Below, in pieces: positions 44,368 through 53,857 of a stretch of DNA of 64,000 bases (the stretch's first letter is position 1; the number at the start of each line of letters is the position of its first letter). The notes under the pieces were generated by a model that worked only from the letters and a program-made list of their open reading frames with translations, did not search any database and was not told the DNA's origin. Made by a program: the position numbers and the translations under genes. The stretch is from Acidobacteriota bacterium (GTDB taxonomy: Bacteria; Acidobacteriota; Aminicenantia; Aminicenantales; Saccharicenantaceae). The stretch lies in NCBI GenBank assembly GCA_022711665.1, contig JAKLEN010000001.1:621179-685178 (forward strand). The letters are read 5' to 3'.

Positions 44368-45639
44368 ATGGCCTCGTTCGCCGTCCGCAACTTCGGCTGC
44401 CGCGCCAACCAGGCCGACGCCTTCGCCTGGGCCGAGGCCCTCGGCGGGCGGGGCCTGCGCCTGGAACGGGACTGGAGGCGGAGCGACGTCGTCGTCGTCC
44501 ACACCTGCACCCTGACCGGCCGGGCCGACCGGGACGTCCGGAAGTTCATCCGCGCCGTCGGACGGGGTAATCCCACCGTCCGGATCGTCGTCACCGGCTG
44601 CTACGCCGAGCGGGCGCCGGATGAGCTGGCCTCGCTGCCCGGCGTCGCCGCGGTGCTGCCCAGGGCCGAGCAGGGCGGGCTCGTCGATCGGGTCCTGGCG
44701 CTCCGGGGACCGGAGGCGGATGCCGGCGCGGCGGATCGGACGGGAACGAGCGACGCCCTGAAGGCCCGGGCCTTCCTGAAGATCCAGGACGGCTGCGACG
44801 GCCGGTGCGCCTACTGCGTCATCCCAGGCGTGCGCGGCCCCAGCCGGAGCGTCCCGCCGGACGAGGTCGGGGCCTCGATCGAGGACCTGGACCGGCGCGG
44901 CTTCCGGGAGATCGTCCTGGCCGGCATCCATCTGTCCTCCTACGGGGCGGACCTCCAGCCGAGGTCTTCGCTCCCGGCGCTCCTGGCCGGGCTGGGCGAG
45001 CGGGCGGTTCGGGCCCGGCTGCGGCTGACCTCGCTCGACCCGCGCCGGACGGACGACGCCTTCCTGGACGGCATCCTGGCCGGCGGCAGGATCTGCCCGC
45101 ACGTCCACCTCGCGCTCCAGCACGCCTCGGAGCGCGTCCTTCGGGACATGGGCCGGCCCGTCGCGCCGGGCTTCTACGAGGCCCTCGTGGAGCGGCTGGG
45201 CCGGCTGGCGCCGGACGCGGCGCTCGGCGCCGATCTCATGGTCGGCTTCCCCGGCGAGACGGAGGCCGACTTCGAGGCCATGAGAGCGTTCCTCGAGCGC
45301 TCGGCCCTGACCTATGCCCATATCTTTTCCTATTCCCCGCGGCCGGGAACGCCGGCGGCGGGGCGGGCCCAGGTCCCGGCCGCCGCGGCGGCCGCGCGGG
45401 CCCGGATCCTGCGGCGCGTCGCGGCCGCGAAAGACTACCGCTTCCGGGGGCGCTTCGCCGGACGCCGGCTCGAGGGCGTCGTCATCCGCCGCGGGGCCGG
45501 GGGGAGAGGCGCCGAGATCCTGACCGGGAATTCCATCAAGGTGTCCGTGCCGGCCTGCGCCGCGCCGCGGCGGGAGACCGTCTGGGTGACCGTCCGCCGG
45601 GTCCTCGCGGACCGGACCGAAGGCGAGATCGAGGCATGA
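44368..45639 (+). CDS. mtaB: tRNA N6-threonylcarbamoyladenosine methylthiotransferase MtaB
   Basis: The 423-residue radical SAM methylthiotransferase has the N-terminal UPF0004 cluster ligands in NFGCRANQAD, VVVHTCTLTGRAD and VTGCYAER, the radical SAM motif CDGRCAYC near 145, and a C-terminal TRAM-like region. The order and CRxNQAD start match the MtaB branch rather than MiaB or RimO. It converts t6A37 to ms2t6A37 in tRNAs. There is no clear ribosome site, and it begins 9 nt after purE. It overlaps mutL by 4 nt (ATGA). Confidence 0.93.
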   Translation: MASFAVRNFGCRANQADAFAWAEALGGRGLRLERDWRRSDVVVVHTCTLTGRADRDVRKFIRAVGRGNPTVRIVVTGCYAERAPDELASLPGVAAVLPRAEQGGLVDRVLALRGPEADAGAADRTGTSDALKARAFLKIQDGCDGRCAYCVIPGVRGPSRSVPPDEVGASIEDLDRRGFREIVLAGIHLSSYGADLQPRSSLPALLAGLGERAVRARLRLTSLDPRRTDDAFLDGILAGGRICPHVHLALQHASERVLRDMGRPVAPGFYEALVERLGRLAPDAALGADLMVGFPGETEADFEAMRAFLERSALTYAHIFSYSPRPGTPAAGRAQVPAAAAAARARILRRVAAAKDYRFRGRFAGRRLEGVVIRRGAGGRGAEILTGNSIKVSVPACAAPRRETVWVTVRRVLADRTEGEIEA

Positions 45640-47402
45640 AAAAGATCCATCTCCTGCCCGAGGACGTGGCCCGGAAGATCGCCGCCGGCGAGGTCGTCGA
45701 GCGCCCGGTCTCGGTGGTCAAGGAGCTCGTCGAGAACGCCCTGGACGCCGGGGCGGCCGATATCCGGATCGAGCTCGCGGACGGGGGCAAGAGGCTGATC
45801 AAGGTCCAGGACGATGGCGCCGGCATGGACCGCGAGGACGCGGCCCTCTGCTTCCGCCGCCATTCGACCAGCAAGATCTCCCGGGAGGAGGACCTGGAGA
45901 AGATCGCCACGCTCGGCTTCCGGGGCGAGGCCCTGGCCAGCATCGCGGCCGTCTCCCGGCTGACGCTGCGGACCTTCGACGGGACGGGCGACCGGGGCAC
46001 GATGATCGAGCGGGAGGGCGAGCGGCTCGTCGCCGTGACGGACATCGCCTTCCCGCGGGGCACGACGGTCGAGGTCCGCGACCTGTTCTTCAACCTGCCG
46101 GCCCGGCGCAAGTTCCTGCGCTCGGGCTCGTCGGAGCTCGGCCCGGTGGCCAAGTATGTGACCCAGGCGGCGCTGGGCGCGCCGGGGGTCCGGTTCAGCC
46201 TCGTCCACGGGACGCGCGAGACGATCGCCTGCCCGCCCGTGGCCACGCTCCGGGAAAGGGTCTTCCAGCTCTTCGGCAAAAAGATGGTCGACGGCCTGAT
46301 GGACGTCGCGGCCGAGGAGGGCCCGGCCCGGCTCGAGGGCCTGGCTTCGCTGCCGCTGGCCGGCCGGGGCGACAAGTCGGTCCAGTATTTCTTCGTCAAC
46401 GGCCGGCCGGTCAAGGACCGCATCCTGCTCGCGGCCCTGAATCAGGCCTATGCCGGCATCCTCGAGCGGGGAAGATCGCCCGAGGCCTTCCTGTTCCTCC
46501 GCATCCCCTACGAAGAGGTCGACGTCAACGTCCACCCGGCCAAGGCCGAGGTCCGGTTCAAGGAAACGCAGCTCGTCTTCCGGCTGGTCCTTCGGGCCGT
46601 CGGGGAGGGCGCCTCCCGGGGGCGGACGATCAAGGAGGTCGCGCCCGGGCCGGGACAGGCGGCGGCCGGGCCGAAGGTGGGGGAGAGCGGCCCGTTCTAT
46701 CAGGCTTCCGCCTTGAAGTTCGGGCCGGACGGCGCCGGCGTTTCGGGAGAGGGATTCCACAGGCCGGTGTCCCCGTTTATGGGCCCAGCCGCTGGCGGGG
46801 CCGGGGACTTCCCCCGAACGGACGCTCCCGCGTCCTCCGGCCCCGTCGTCCTCGGCCAGTACGCGAACACGTACATCGTCGCGGCAGCGGGGGACGACCT
46901 GCTGGTCATCGATCAGCACAATGCCCACGAGCGCGTCCTCTTCGAGAAGTTCCGGGAGATCGACCGGCTGAAGCTGTGGCCGCGCAAGGCCCTGCTCATC
47001 CCGCCGGTCGTCGAGCTGGCGCCGTCGGCGGCGGCCGGCCTGGACGAGAACGCCGGCCTGCTGGAGGAGCTGGGCTTCCGGATCGAGGCCATGGGCGGCC
47101 GGTCCTACGCGCTCAAGGAATATCCCGACGTCTTCAAGGAAGAGGAGGCCCGGACGATCCTTTTGGGCCTGCTCGACGAGGCCGGCGGCCGGCCGGCCGA
47201 GGACCGGCGCGAGCGGATGATCGCCACCATGGCCTGCAAGGCGGCCGTCAAGGCCGGCGAGCCCCTGGCCCGGGAGAAGATGGCCTACCTGGTCGAGGAG
47301 CTCTTCAAGACCTCCCAGCCGGCCCTCTGCCCCCACGGCCGGCCGGTCGTCGTCCGGATCGAGAAGCCGGTCATCGACAAGGGCCTCGGCCGAAAGGCTT
47401 AG
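45636..47402 (+). CDS. mutL: DNA mismatch repair protein MutL
   Basis: The 588-residue protein has the GHKL ATPase N-terminus (VARKIAAGEVVERPVSVVK, DDGAGMDREDA, STSKISREEDL, LGFRGEALASI), a linker at about 330-400, and the C-terminal dimerisation and endonuclease domain. The endonuclease motif DQHNAHERVLFE near 428 is nearly canonical, and ACKAAVKAG and CPHGRP are present, so it should nick DNA, as in bacteria lacking MutH. It overlaps mtaB (ATGA). Its TAG stop is the first codon of a 15-nt repeat shared with 32844-32858. Confidence 0.96.
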   Translation: MKKIHLLPEDVARKIAAGEVVERPVSVVKELVENALDAGAADIRIELADGGKRLIKVQDDGAGMDREDAALCFRRHSTSKISREEDLEKIATLGFRGEALASIAAVSRLTLRTFDGTGDRGTMIEREGERLVAVTDIAFPRGTTVEVRDLFFNLPARRKFLRSGSSELGPVAKYVTQAALGAPGVRFSLVHGTRETIACPPVATLRERVFQLFGKKMVDGLMDVAAEEGPARLEGLASLPLAGRGDKSVQYFFVNGRPVKDRILLAALNQAYAGILERGRSPEAFLFLRIPYEEVDVNVHPAKAEVRFKETQLVFRLVLRAVGEGASRGRTIKEVAPGPGQAAAGPKVGESGPFYQASALKFGPDGAGVSGEGFHRPVSPFMGPAAGGAGDFPRTDAPASSGPVVLGQYANTYIVAAAGDDLLVIDQHNAHERVLFEKFREIDRLKLWPRKALLIPPVVELAPSAAAGLDENAGLLEELGFRIEAMGGRSYALKEYPDVFKEEEARTILLGLLDEAGGRPAEDRRERMIATMACKAAVKAGEPLAREKMAYLVEELFKTSQPALCPHGRPVVVRIEKPVIDKGLGRKA

Positions 47403-47441
47403 GTTTGACCCCTTCCTGCCGGAGGTCGCCACCCCGGCAGG
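47400..47441 (+). repeat. Partial repeat and hairpin after mutL
   Basis: TAGGTTTGACCCCTT (47400-47414) repeats 32844-32858 exactly. It is followed by CCTGCCGG pairing with CCGGCAGG (47415-47422, 47434-47441), a stem with no T-run that may end mutL mRNA. Confidence 0.6.
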
Positions 47442-47451
47442 CGCCGCCAAA

Positions 47452-47481
47452 TTGACACCCAGTCGCCGCGTCGGTTAAGAT
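47452..47481 (+). promoter_or_regulatory. Promoter of the tRNA-Pro/tRNA-Arg unit
   Basis: A perfect TTGACA (47452-47457), an 18-nt spacer and TAAGAT (47476-47481), 18 nt before tRNA-Pro. Confidence 0.72.
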
Positions 47482-47498
47482 ACAGCGGCCTATTCGAG

Positions 47499-47573
47499 CG
47501 GGGAGTGGCGCAGCCTGGCTAGCGCGCCTGCCTTGGGAGCAGGAGGTCGGCGGTTCAAATCCGCTCTCCCCGA
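47499..47573 (+). tRNA. tRNA-Pro (anticodon TGG)
   Basis: The 7-bp acceptor stem pairs CGGGGAG with CTCCCCG. The anticodon stem CCTGC/GCAGG encloses CTTGGGA, giving TGG, which reads CCA and related Pro codons. The D arm and GGTTCAAAT T arm are normal. The discriminator base is A, and CCA is not encoded. Confidence 0.96.
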
Positions 47574-47596
47574 TGTCTTCCTCACGCCGCCTCGAC

Positions 47597-47670
47597 GCGC
47601 CTGTAGCTCAGGTGGATAGAGCAGCTGCCTTCTAAGCAGCGGGTCGGGGGTTCGAGTCCCTCCAGGCGCG
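47597..47670 (+). tRNA. tRNA-Arg (anticodon TCT)
   Basis: The acceptor stem pairs GCGCCTG with CAGGCGC; GCTGC/GCAGC encloses CTTCTAA, giving anticodon TCT (AGA codons). The T arm has GGTTCGAGTCC. CCA is not encoded. It borders a lower-GC segment, and tRNA genes of this type are common integration targets. Confidence 0.96.
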
Positions 47671-47691
47671 CTCTCTTGTTCTCGGCCGGAT

Positions 47692-48666
47692 CTATTTCGG
47701 AGGCTTATCGCTCCTCGACGGCACCGATCGGCGCAAGCCCGTGATGTCGCGCAGGGGCGGCGCGCCAAAAAGGCGACGATATTCACGGCTGAACTGGGAA
47801 GGGCTCTCATAGCCGACCTGGAATGCCGCCGATGCCGCGTCCTGATCCTCGGAAAGCATCAGCCGCCGCGCCTCGTTCAAGCGCAACCACTTTTGGTACT
47901 GCAGGGGGCTCATGGCCGTCACGTTCCGGAAATGCTGGTGGAAGGTCGATGTGCTCATGTGGACTCGTCCCGCGAGGTCGTCGATGTGCAGCGGCCGCGC
48001 GAAGTTGCCCATCAACCAATGGATGGCTTGCGCGATCTGCTGGCTCTGGCTTCCCGCGGAAGCCATCTGGCGCAGCCGGACCCCCTGATCTCCGACGAGC
48101 AGGCGATAGAAGATCTCCCGCTTGATGATAGGCGCAAGGACGGGGATATCTTCAGTCTCGGCAAGCAAATCAACCAGCCGCTGGAATGCGGCGAGCAGGG
48201 GGAGTGTGACCAGGCCGGTCGCCATGGCCCGGCTCGAATGCTGCAGCCTAGGCGCGGGCAAATGGCCGTCCACCATCAGCTGCGAGATCTCGTGCAGGTC
48301 GAGCTTCAAGACGAGTCCCAGATAGGGCTTCTCCCGGCTCGCCATAATGATCTGCACGACGGTGGGCAGGTCCACCGACGTGATCAGATAGTGCTTGGCA
48401 TCATATACATAGGTGTCGTCCCCGAGCCATACCCGCTTGGCCCCTTGCGCGATCAGGCAGATGCGAGGTTCGTGGAGGATGGCGGTCGGCGGGCTCGGTT
48501 CATCGCGCCGAAAAAGAGACAAGCCTGGGATCGCGGCTGCGTGGTAGTCGCCTTTCTCGGTCCAATGGACAATGCTCTTCCCCAGGCCGTCGAGCGCGCC
48601 TTGCGTGGGGGTCTGGCCATTATCCTTAGCAGATACCAGATGTTGGGATGGCGGCCGCATGCCCAT
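47692..48666 (-). CDS. AraC-family transcriptional regulator
   Basis: The 324-residue regulator has an N-terminal AraC_N-type ligand domain (about 40-190; SLFRRDEPSPPTAILHEPRICLI) and two helix-turn-helix motifs at the C-terminus (IDDLAGRVHMSTSTFHQHF near 228 and VGYESPSQFSREYRRLFG near 285). It is transcribed away from the DUF362-cupin-flavodoxin genes, the usual layout for a regulator controlling a divergent redox cluster. Codons are less GC-rich than in the 29-47 kb genes. There is no clear ribosome site; Met3 is an alternative start. Confidence 0.9.
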   Translation of the reverse strand: MGMRPPSQHLVSAKDNGQTPTQGALDGLGKSIVHWTEKGDYHAAAIPGLSLFRRDEPSPPTAILHEPRICLIAQGAKRVWLGDDTYVYDAKHYLITSVDLPTVVQIIMASREKPYLGLVLKLDLHEISQLMVDGHLPAPRLQHSSRAMATGLVTLPLLAAFQRLVDLLAETEDIPVLAPIIKREIFYRLLVGDQGVRLRQMASAGSQSQQIAQAIHWLMGNFARPLHIDDLAGRVHMSTSTFHQHFRNVTAMSPLQYQKWLRLNEARRLMLSEDQDAASAAFQVGYESPSQFSREYRRLFGAPPLRDITGLRRSVPSRSDKPPK

Positions 48667-48877
48667 AAATTATCAGATCGTATCGCCGGGCACAATAGTT
48701 ATCGTTGACGGCGGACGAATAGGCAAGCTTTTGATAGGATTGGTCTACCTGGTCGTGTCGCCTCAGGCTTATCATATGATCTCACATAAGGCGGAGGGGG
48801 TTTGATAGGGTTCGCGCGAGGCGACACCGTCCGGCCGGCTTTGAAAAAGAGAACGATATAATGGGAGGAGGAAGATC

Positions 48878-49858
48878 ATGAGAACAAGATATTCTCGACG
48901 GGAATTCTTGAAGGACGGGGCTGCCGCGCTGGGCGCTGTTGCCGCGATCGATCCTGCAGGCCTGGGCGATGCCCTGGACGCGCCGCGCGACAAAGCCCGG
49001 GTCTTTTTTTCGCCAGATATAAGCGCCGACGGATTATTGAAGATCTATTCCAGGATCAACAAAGGCATCAGAGGCAAGGCCGCCATCAAGCTGCACACCG
49101 GCGAGCCGCACGGGCCCAACATTCTGCCGCGGGACTTGGTGAAAGCCCTGCAGCGGCAGATTCCGAACAGCAATCTGGTGGAAACCAACACCCTGTACAA
49201 GGGCAAGAGGTTCACGACGGCGGATCATCGCGAAACGATCCAGATCAACGGCTGGGATTTCTGCCCGGTGGACATCATGGACGAGGACGGGGCGGTGATG
49301 ATCCCCGTTAAGGGCGGGACGCATTTTAAAGAAATGTCGGTCGGCAAGCACATGCTTCGTTATGACTCGATGGTCGTGCTGACCCATTTCAAGGGGCACG
49401 CCATGGGCGGCTATGGCGGTTCGCTGAAGAACATCGCCATCGGCTGCGCGGACGGGGCCATCGGCAAGAAAATGGTTCATGCCGCCCCAGATAATGAAAA
49501 TTACGAGAGCTGGCTAAAAGGCGAGCCGTTCATGGAAAATATGGTGGAGTCGGCCAAAGCCACGATCGATCATTTCGGCAAGAGGATCGTCTACATCAAC
49601 GTGCTGCGCAACATGTCCGTGGACTGCGACTGCGCCGGGATCGAAGCTGCTCCGGTCAAGGCGCACGACCTGGGCATCCTGGCTTCCACCGATATCTTGG
49701 CCGTCGAACAGGCCTCCATCGACATGGTGTACAAGCTGCCAGAAGCGGAGCTTCACGATCTCAAGGAGCGCATCGAATCCCGCAAGGCCCTGCGGCAGCT
49801 GTCCTATATGAAAGAATTGAAAATGGGCAACGATCAGTACAGGTTGATTACGCTCTAG
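48878..49858 (+). CDS. DUF362-domain protein with Tat signal
   Basis: The 326-residue protein has a twin-arginine motif (YSRREFLKDGAAALGAVAA) and the DUF362 core with HTGEPHGPNILPRDLV near 77, FKGHAMGGYGGSLKNIAIGC near 168 and a later Cys pair DCDCAG near 250. Many DUF362 proteins carry 4Fe-4S clusters; here the usual CxxCxxC ferredoxin motif is absent. GGAGGAGG precedes the ATG. It probably works in the periplasm, perhaps in redox metabolism with the flavodoxin and cupin genes downstream. It is distinct from the second DUF362 protein at 62114. Confidence 0.85.
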   Translation: MRTRYSRREFLKDGAAALGAVAAIDPAGLGDALDAPRDKARVFFSPDISADGLLKIYSRINKGIRGKAAIKLHTGEPHGPNILPRDLVKALQRQIPNSNLVETNTLYKGKRFTTADHRETIQINGWDFCPVDIMDEDGAVMIPVKGGTHFKEMSVGKHMLRYDSMVVLTHFKGHAMGGYGGSLKNIAIGCADGAIGKKMVHAAPDNENYESWLKGEPFMENMVESAKATIDHFGKRIVYINVLRNMSVDCDCAGIEAAPVKAHDLGILASTDILAVEQASIDMVYKLPEAELHDLKERIESRKALRQLSYMKELKMGNDQYRLITL

Positions 49859-50050
49859 AGAGAATCCCGACTAAGGACGGACCCTAAACAGCCGGTATTC
49901 CGCCCTTCCCGGCTCCTGGAGGGGCGCTATGCCGATCGGCGCGAGAGGTGATAACGGCGTCTGGGGCAACGACGAATCGGGTCGGGCTCGCGTCGGTAAG
50001 ACCGGAGATTTCGTGCCGCATTGCGCCAAGAGAACAACGGGAGGCAGGAA

Positions 50051-50524
50051 ATGAAAGATGCGGAACAGGCGAGACCCACCTCCGAGGTATCGCCGACCAT
50101 CGCCATTACGCGAAGCGGCTCGCAGCCTTCTTCCGTGGGATCCGTCGAATACTTCACGGGCTCGGTGCGCATTGATTTTCTGTTCCCGGCGAACGATCCG
50201 TTGCGCGCATCCGGTGGCCGCGTCACGTTCGAACCCGGCGCCCGGACGGCATGGCACACCCACCCGGTCGGTCAGATCCTGATCGTGACGGCGGGCTCCG
50301 GCCGGATTCAGCAATGGGGCTTTCCGATCGAGGAAATCCGGCAAGGCGATGTTATCCGGATACCGCCGGGTCTGAGGCACTGGCATGGAGCCGCTCCAAC
50401 CGCGGGGATGACTCATTTGGCTCTTCAGGAACAGCTCGCCGGCAAGAGTGCCGACTGGATGGAAAAGGTCAGCGACGAACAATACCGGGAAAGTCCCGGC
50501 GCTGGCCAGGGCGGCCCGTCATGA
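50051..50524 (+). CDS. Cupin-domain protein (mandelonitrile lyase/carboxymuconolactone-associated type)
   Basis: The 157-residue single-domain cupin has metal ligands in [17 protein letters not shown] near 75 and Gly/His residues of motif 2 in [12 protein letters not shown] near 115. It resembles the small cupins of quinone- or nitrile-related clusters, often beside AraC and flavodoxin genes. GGAGG lies 7 nt before the ATG. Its stop overlaps the start of the broken membrane-protein gene (ATGA). Substrate unknown. Confidence 0.85.
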   Translation: MKDAEQARPTSEVSPTIAITRSGSQPSSVGSVEYFTGSVRIDFLFPANDPLRASGGRVTFEPGARTAWHTHPVGQILIVTAGSGRIQQWGFPIEEIRQGDVIRIPPGLRHWHGAAPTAGMTHLALQEQLAGKSADWMEKVSDEQYRESPGAGQGGPS

Positions 50525-51045
50525 CAGGATTTGAAGGATAGGCGAACTTCTACGTCATCGTCGGCTCATCAGCCGGCGCCCTCATTGGGCTGCAGTTCGT
50601 CGTCATTACGCTCATTGCGGCGAAGCCGGTCTTGAAAGGTGAAGCGCAAGCCGGAGGGGCCTTTGCGACGCCGAGCGTCGTCCACTTTGGAGCCGTGCTG
50701 CTGCCGTCGGCCATCGCCAGCGCGCCGTGGAAGGGGATCGCCATCGTCGCGGCTCTTCGGGGACTGGTGGGCCTGTTCGGGATCATGTACGTTCTGATCG
50801 TGGCTCGGCGCATGCGCCGACAGGCTTGCTACCAGCCCGTGTTCGAGGACTGGTTGTTCCATGTCCTGCTGCCTCTCATGGCTTACACCGTTTTGGCCAT
50901 ATCGGCTTATGGAACATTCGCACGCGCTCCTTTGGCCGTTTTCCTGGCAGGCGGGACCGCCGTAATGCTCCTTTTTATCGGCATTCACAACGCTTGGGAC
51001 GCCGTCATGTATTATGTTTTTTTCGGATCGTGGTCGAAGGAATAA
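50521..51045 (+). pseudogene. Small integral membrane protein gene broken by an in-frame TAG at codon 7
   Basis: Translation from the ATGA overlap with the cupin gene reads MTGFEG, then TAG (50539-50541), then continues in frame as ANFYVIVGSSAGALIGLQFVV and three or four more hydrophobic segments to 51045 (174 codons). The uninterrupted frame looks like a complete four-helix membrane protein, and a single base change (TGG to TAG, Trp) explains the stop. The only later start, a TTG at 50632, would remove the first helix. It could be a pseudogene, a sequencing error, or rarely a suppressed amber codon. Confidence 0.75.
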
Positions 51046-51162
51046 TACCGGCCCGAAGCGGTGTGGCAAGGGCCGGGTTTCCCTTAATCTCTCGCCGTAG
51101 GAATGCCGGCTAAAGCGCGAATAATACACTTATGGAAATCATGATCGGAGGAGGATCTCGTT

Positions 51163-51696
51163 ATGAACGCGACTATAAGAAAATGCTTGATCGCCTTTTA
51201 TTCCCGGAAGGGACAGAACATCGTCGGCGGCAGGATCGCTGACCTAAAGGTCGGAAATACGGAAGTCGTCGCAAACATGATTCAGACGAAGGCGGGAGGC
51301 GACACGTTCCATATCGAATCAGTGACAGGCTACCCCGAAGATTATGTGGAGACGACCGAAGTCGCCAGGAAGGAGCTGCATTCCAAAGCCAGGCCGAAGC
51401 TGACAGGACGAATCGAAAATATGGAGTCCTACGACGTAATCTTCTTGGGCTTTCCGATTTGGTGGGGGACGATGCCCATGCCGGTTTACACTTTCCTCGA
51501 AAGTTACGATTTTTCCGGAAAGACGATCGTCCCATTTTGTACCCACGAGGGCAGCGGAATGGGCCAGAGCGAACAGGAAATTATCAAAGCTTGTCCCAAG
51601 GCGACAATAATGGAGGGGATCGCCATCCGGGGAGCGAGCGCAAGCTCCGCGGACCCGAGGTTGTCGAGTTGGATCGGTAAATTGGGAATCCTGTGA
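51163..51696 (+). CDS. Flavodoxin-family protein
   Basis: The 177-residue protein carries the FMN phosphate loop region CLIAFYSRKGQN near residue 8, and isoalloxazine-side loops in FLGFPIWWGTMPMPV near 93 and FCTHEGSGMGQS near 125, as in the flavodoxin_4 family. GGAGGAGG precedes the ATG. A tailed basic N-terminus is absent, so it is cytoplasmic. With DUF362 and cupin neighbours and a divergent AraC regulator it suggests a small redox operon. Confidence 0.9.
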   Translation: MNATIRKCLIAFYSRKGQNIVGGRIADLKVGNTEVVANMIQTKAGGDTFHIESVTGYPEDYVETTEVARKELHSKARPKLTGRIENMESYDVIFLGFPIWWGTMPMPVYTFLESYDFSGKTIVPFCTHEGSGMGQSEQEIIKACPKATIMEGIAIRGASASSADPRLSSWIGKLGIL

Positions 51697-51814
51697 TTCG
51701 CCTGGAAAACCTTGCCGGGCCTCGAGATCGAAGCCGCAACGAAGCTTAGGCGATTGGCAGGAGCTGTTCGGCGGCGCCCTGATCGGCGTCCTCTTTGATC
51801 ATCGGGGCCAACGC

Positions 51815-53857
51815 TTATTTCAGCGTTATGACAGCGGCCGCCCGGGCCGAGACATTGGCGGTCCGCTCCGTGGCCGCAAAATGAACGGCATACCGGCCGC
51901 GACGCCGCCCTCCCAATTCCAGGCTGCAGACGATCACTCTCGTTTCGCCCGAACGATAGATCCCGGCTGCCGGACAACTGATCGGGATCGCCGCTCCCGT
52001 CTGGCCATCCACAAGGGTGGAGGAGAGGACGATTTCGGGATCCTTGATTCCCGGGACCTCGCAGCGAACGACAGCCTGAAGGCCCATCGCGCCGTCGGGC
52101 ACATCTTCGAGCACGGGGACGAACCGGGAGGTGTCGAAGGGAAAAGCCGTGGGACTGGCGCCCAGAAAGAGGCTTTGGGCTTCCGGCCGAACCAGCAAGG
52201 GCGGATAAACGAACATCCCGGACGCCGCCTTCTCCTTGACGACGACGGACGCGGATCCGACCGCCCCTCTTCCCGTCACGAGATCCCGGATCACGATCCG
52301 GCCTCTATAGCCGCCCGGCTTCAGCGGCGTCGCGAAATAATGATACGCGGCCGGACCCGAAAGAGCCGTGAAATCCGCCTCTTCCCTATTAAAGCCGACG
52401 ATATTGTCCTTTTGATCGAAGACCAGGCTCATGATCTCGACCTTGTTCCCTATTTCCGGCTTGATCTCCGACAGCGGGATCTTCGAAAAGACGGCCACCC
52501 GCGTCACGTCCCCCGCCGAGTAGGGCAAGGCCATAGATAAGAAACGAAGCGGGATCTGGAAAACGGGATCCTCGGCGACGGCCAGGTCAACAAGATGGAA
52601 CATCCTTTCGAGCTCCGAATACTCCCCAAACGGCTTCGGATTGAAATAACCCTTGGGCGCCGAGATCCTGCATCCCGCCCGCCTGAGCTTCACCTTGAGA
52701 GGACGGTAGCTTCCGTCTTCCTTCGCGCCGGCATAATAGCCAAGCACGTAAAAGGACCCCGTCAGGCTCTGCACTGAATCCAGGCTCATCTCGTAATTGA
52801 CGATGTTGCCGAAATACTTCCCGCCCGTTTCCTTCGATAATCGCTGAAGCGGATACCGGCCGGTCGTCGCCGGCTCAATAAACAAGGTTTTGTCCGGGGG
52901 TTGCGTATCTAAAGCGAAAAAAACGACGTTCGAAGCCGCCATCTCGCTCATCATTTCGTCGTACTTTTCAATGAAGTCCGTGTCCTGCGGCCTTCCGGCA
53001 TATGGCCCCTGAATGCCGTATATGAGCGATCTCGGTATCCCCGAAGAAAAAAAGATGATGCCCTTTTGCCCCGGGATATAGCGAAGGGCCCGACCCAGAT
53101 TCTTCAGGCTGTCGGTGTAATGAAGTGCCTGATAGCGGTCAGGCTCACTCGAGTAAGGCTGGATCGAAGCGGTCTTCTGGCCGAGGGGAGCCCCGACTCC
53201 GGCGCCGTCGATGTTGCTTTCCCTTGCTAAAAACGGATTAAATTGCGCCCAAAAGCCGCTTTCGTAATCCTCCGCTTGCGCCTGCAGCGCAGCCGCCGGC
53301 GATACCCGGGAGACCCAATCCCTGATCCTCTGATGATTGGTTGTCGGGTACTCCTGAAGGACAAGCCGATCGAGCAGAGTGTATGTGAGGATGCCGACCT
53401 CATCGGCGGGCAGGAACTGGGTGTCGATAAAATGCAGCGCGGCTTGCCGAGCCTTGACCACGCCTTTCGTGTTGTTATAGGCGAAATCAAAGAAGAAGAA
53501 AAACATCCTGTTCCGTTTGAGGATCGCCGGGACCGGCTCCGGCTTCTCTTCCGGGTTCCCGGCGTCCGCCGCCGGAACGGTCAGCTCATGTCTTTCAAAC
53601 TCCGTGATCTTCACGGGGACGCCGTCGTCCAGGACGATGAAGTCATCCTTTTCGAGGTCCAAGACCGGCTTCCCGGCCTTGTCCGTTACGGAGACCTGGA
53701 TGAGCTTCAGCGTTACCGACACTTCATGGCGAAGAGGCTGCGGGGCCTTCTGCGGATCCTGAGGCCAAGCGCGGGGAGTTGCCGCTATGGCCCAGATGCT
53801 GGTCAAACTCCAGAGGAGAAAATGAAACCTGAGCCCAGCGCGGATGCGGGCGGACAA
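51815..53857 (-). CDS. Exported VWFA-related protein (acidobacterial type)
   Basis: The 680-residue protein begins with a hydrophobic signal (HFLLWSLTSIWAIAATPRAW), then an N-terminal strand-rich domain (VTLKLIQVSVTDKAGKPV, VLDLEKDDFIVLDDGVPVK) and a VWFA-like domain at about 105-330. The MIDAS motif looks altered (FDFAYNN instead of DxSxS). The layout matches the VWFA-related family (TIGR03436) that is abundant in Acidobacteriota. The C-terminal 270 residues are beta-rich. The start is a TTG at 53857; no ATG lies upstream in frame. Its role is unknown; it may be a surface or periplasmic adhesion or assembly protein. Confidence 0.85.
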   Translation of the reverse strand: MSARIRAGLRFHFLLWSLTSIWAIAATPRAWPQDPQKAPQPLRHEVSVTLKLIQVSVTDKAGKPVLDLEKDDFIVLDDGVPVKITEFERHELTVPAADAGNPEEKPEPVPAILKRNRMFFFFFDFAYNNTKGVVKARQAALHFIDTQFLPADEVGILTYTLLDRLVLQEYPTTNHQRIRDWVSRVSPAAALQAQAEDYESGFWAQFNPFLARESNIDGAGVGAPLGQKTASIQPYSSEPDRYQALHYTDSLKNLGRALRYIPGQKGIIFFSSGIPRSLIYGIQGPYAGRPQDTDFIEKYDEMMSEMAASNVVFFALDTQPPDKTLFIEPATTGRYPLQRLSKETGGKYFGNIVNYEMSLDSVQSLTGSFYVLGYYAGAKEDGSYRPLKVKLRRAGCRISAPKGYFNPKPFGEYSELERMFHLVDLAVAEDPVFQIPLRFLSMALPYSAGDVTRVAVFSKIPLSEIKPEIGNKVEIMSLVFDQKDNIVGFNREEADFTALSGPAAYHYFATPLKPGGYRGRIVIRDLVTGRGAVGSASVVVKEKAASGMFVYPPLLVRPEAQSLFLGASPTAFPFDTSRFVPVLEDVPDGAMGLQAVVRCEVPGIKDPEIVLSSTLVDGQTGAAIPISCPAAGIYRSGETRVIVCSLELGGRRRGRYAVHFAATERTANVSARAAAVITLK

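Noticed and set aside
50632..51045. Intact small membrane protein starting at TTG 50632
   Set aside because: It would lack the first membrane helix and the coupling to the cupin gene; an interrupted longer gene explains the data better.
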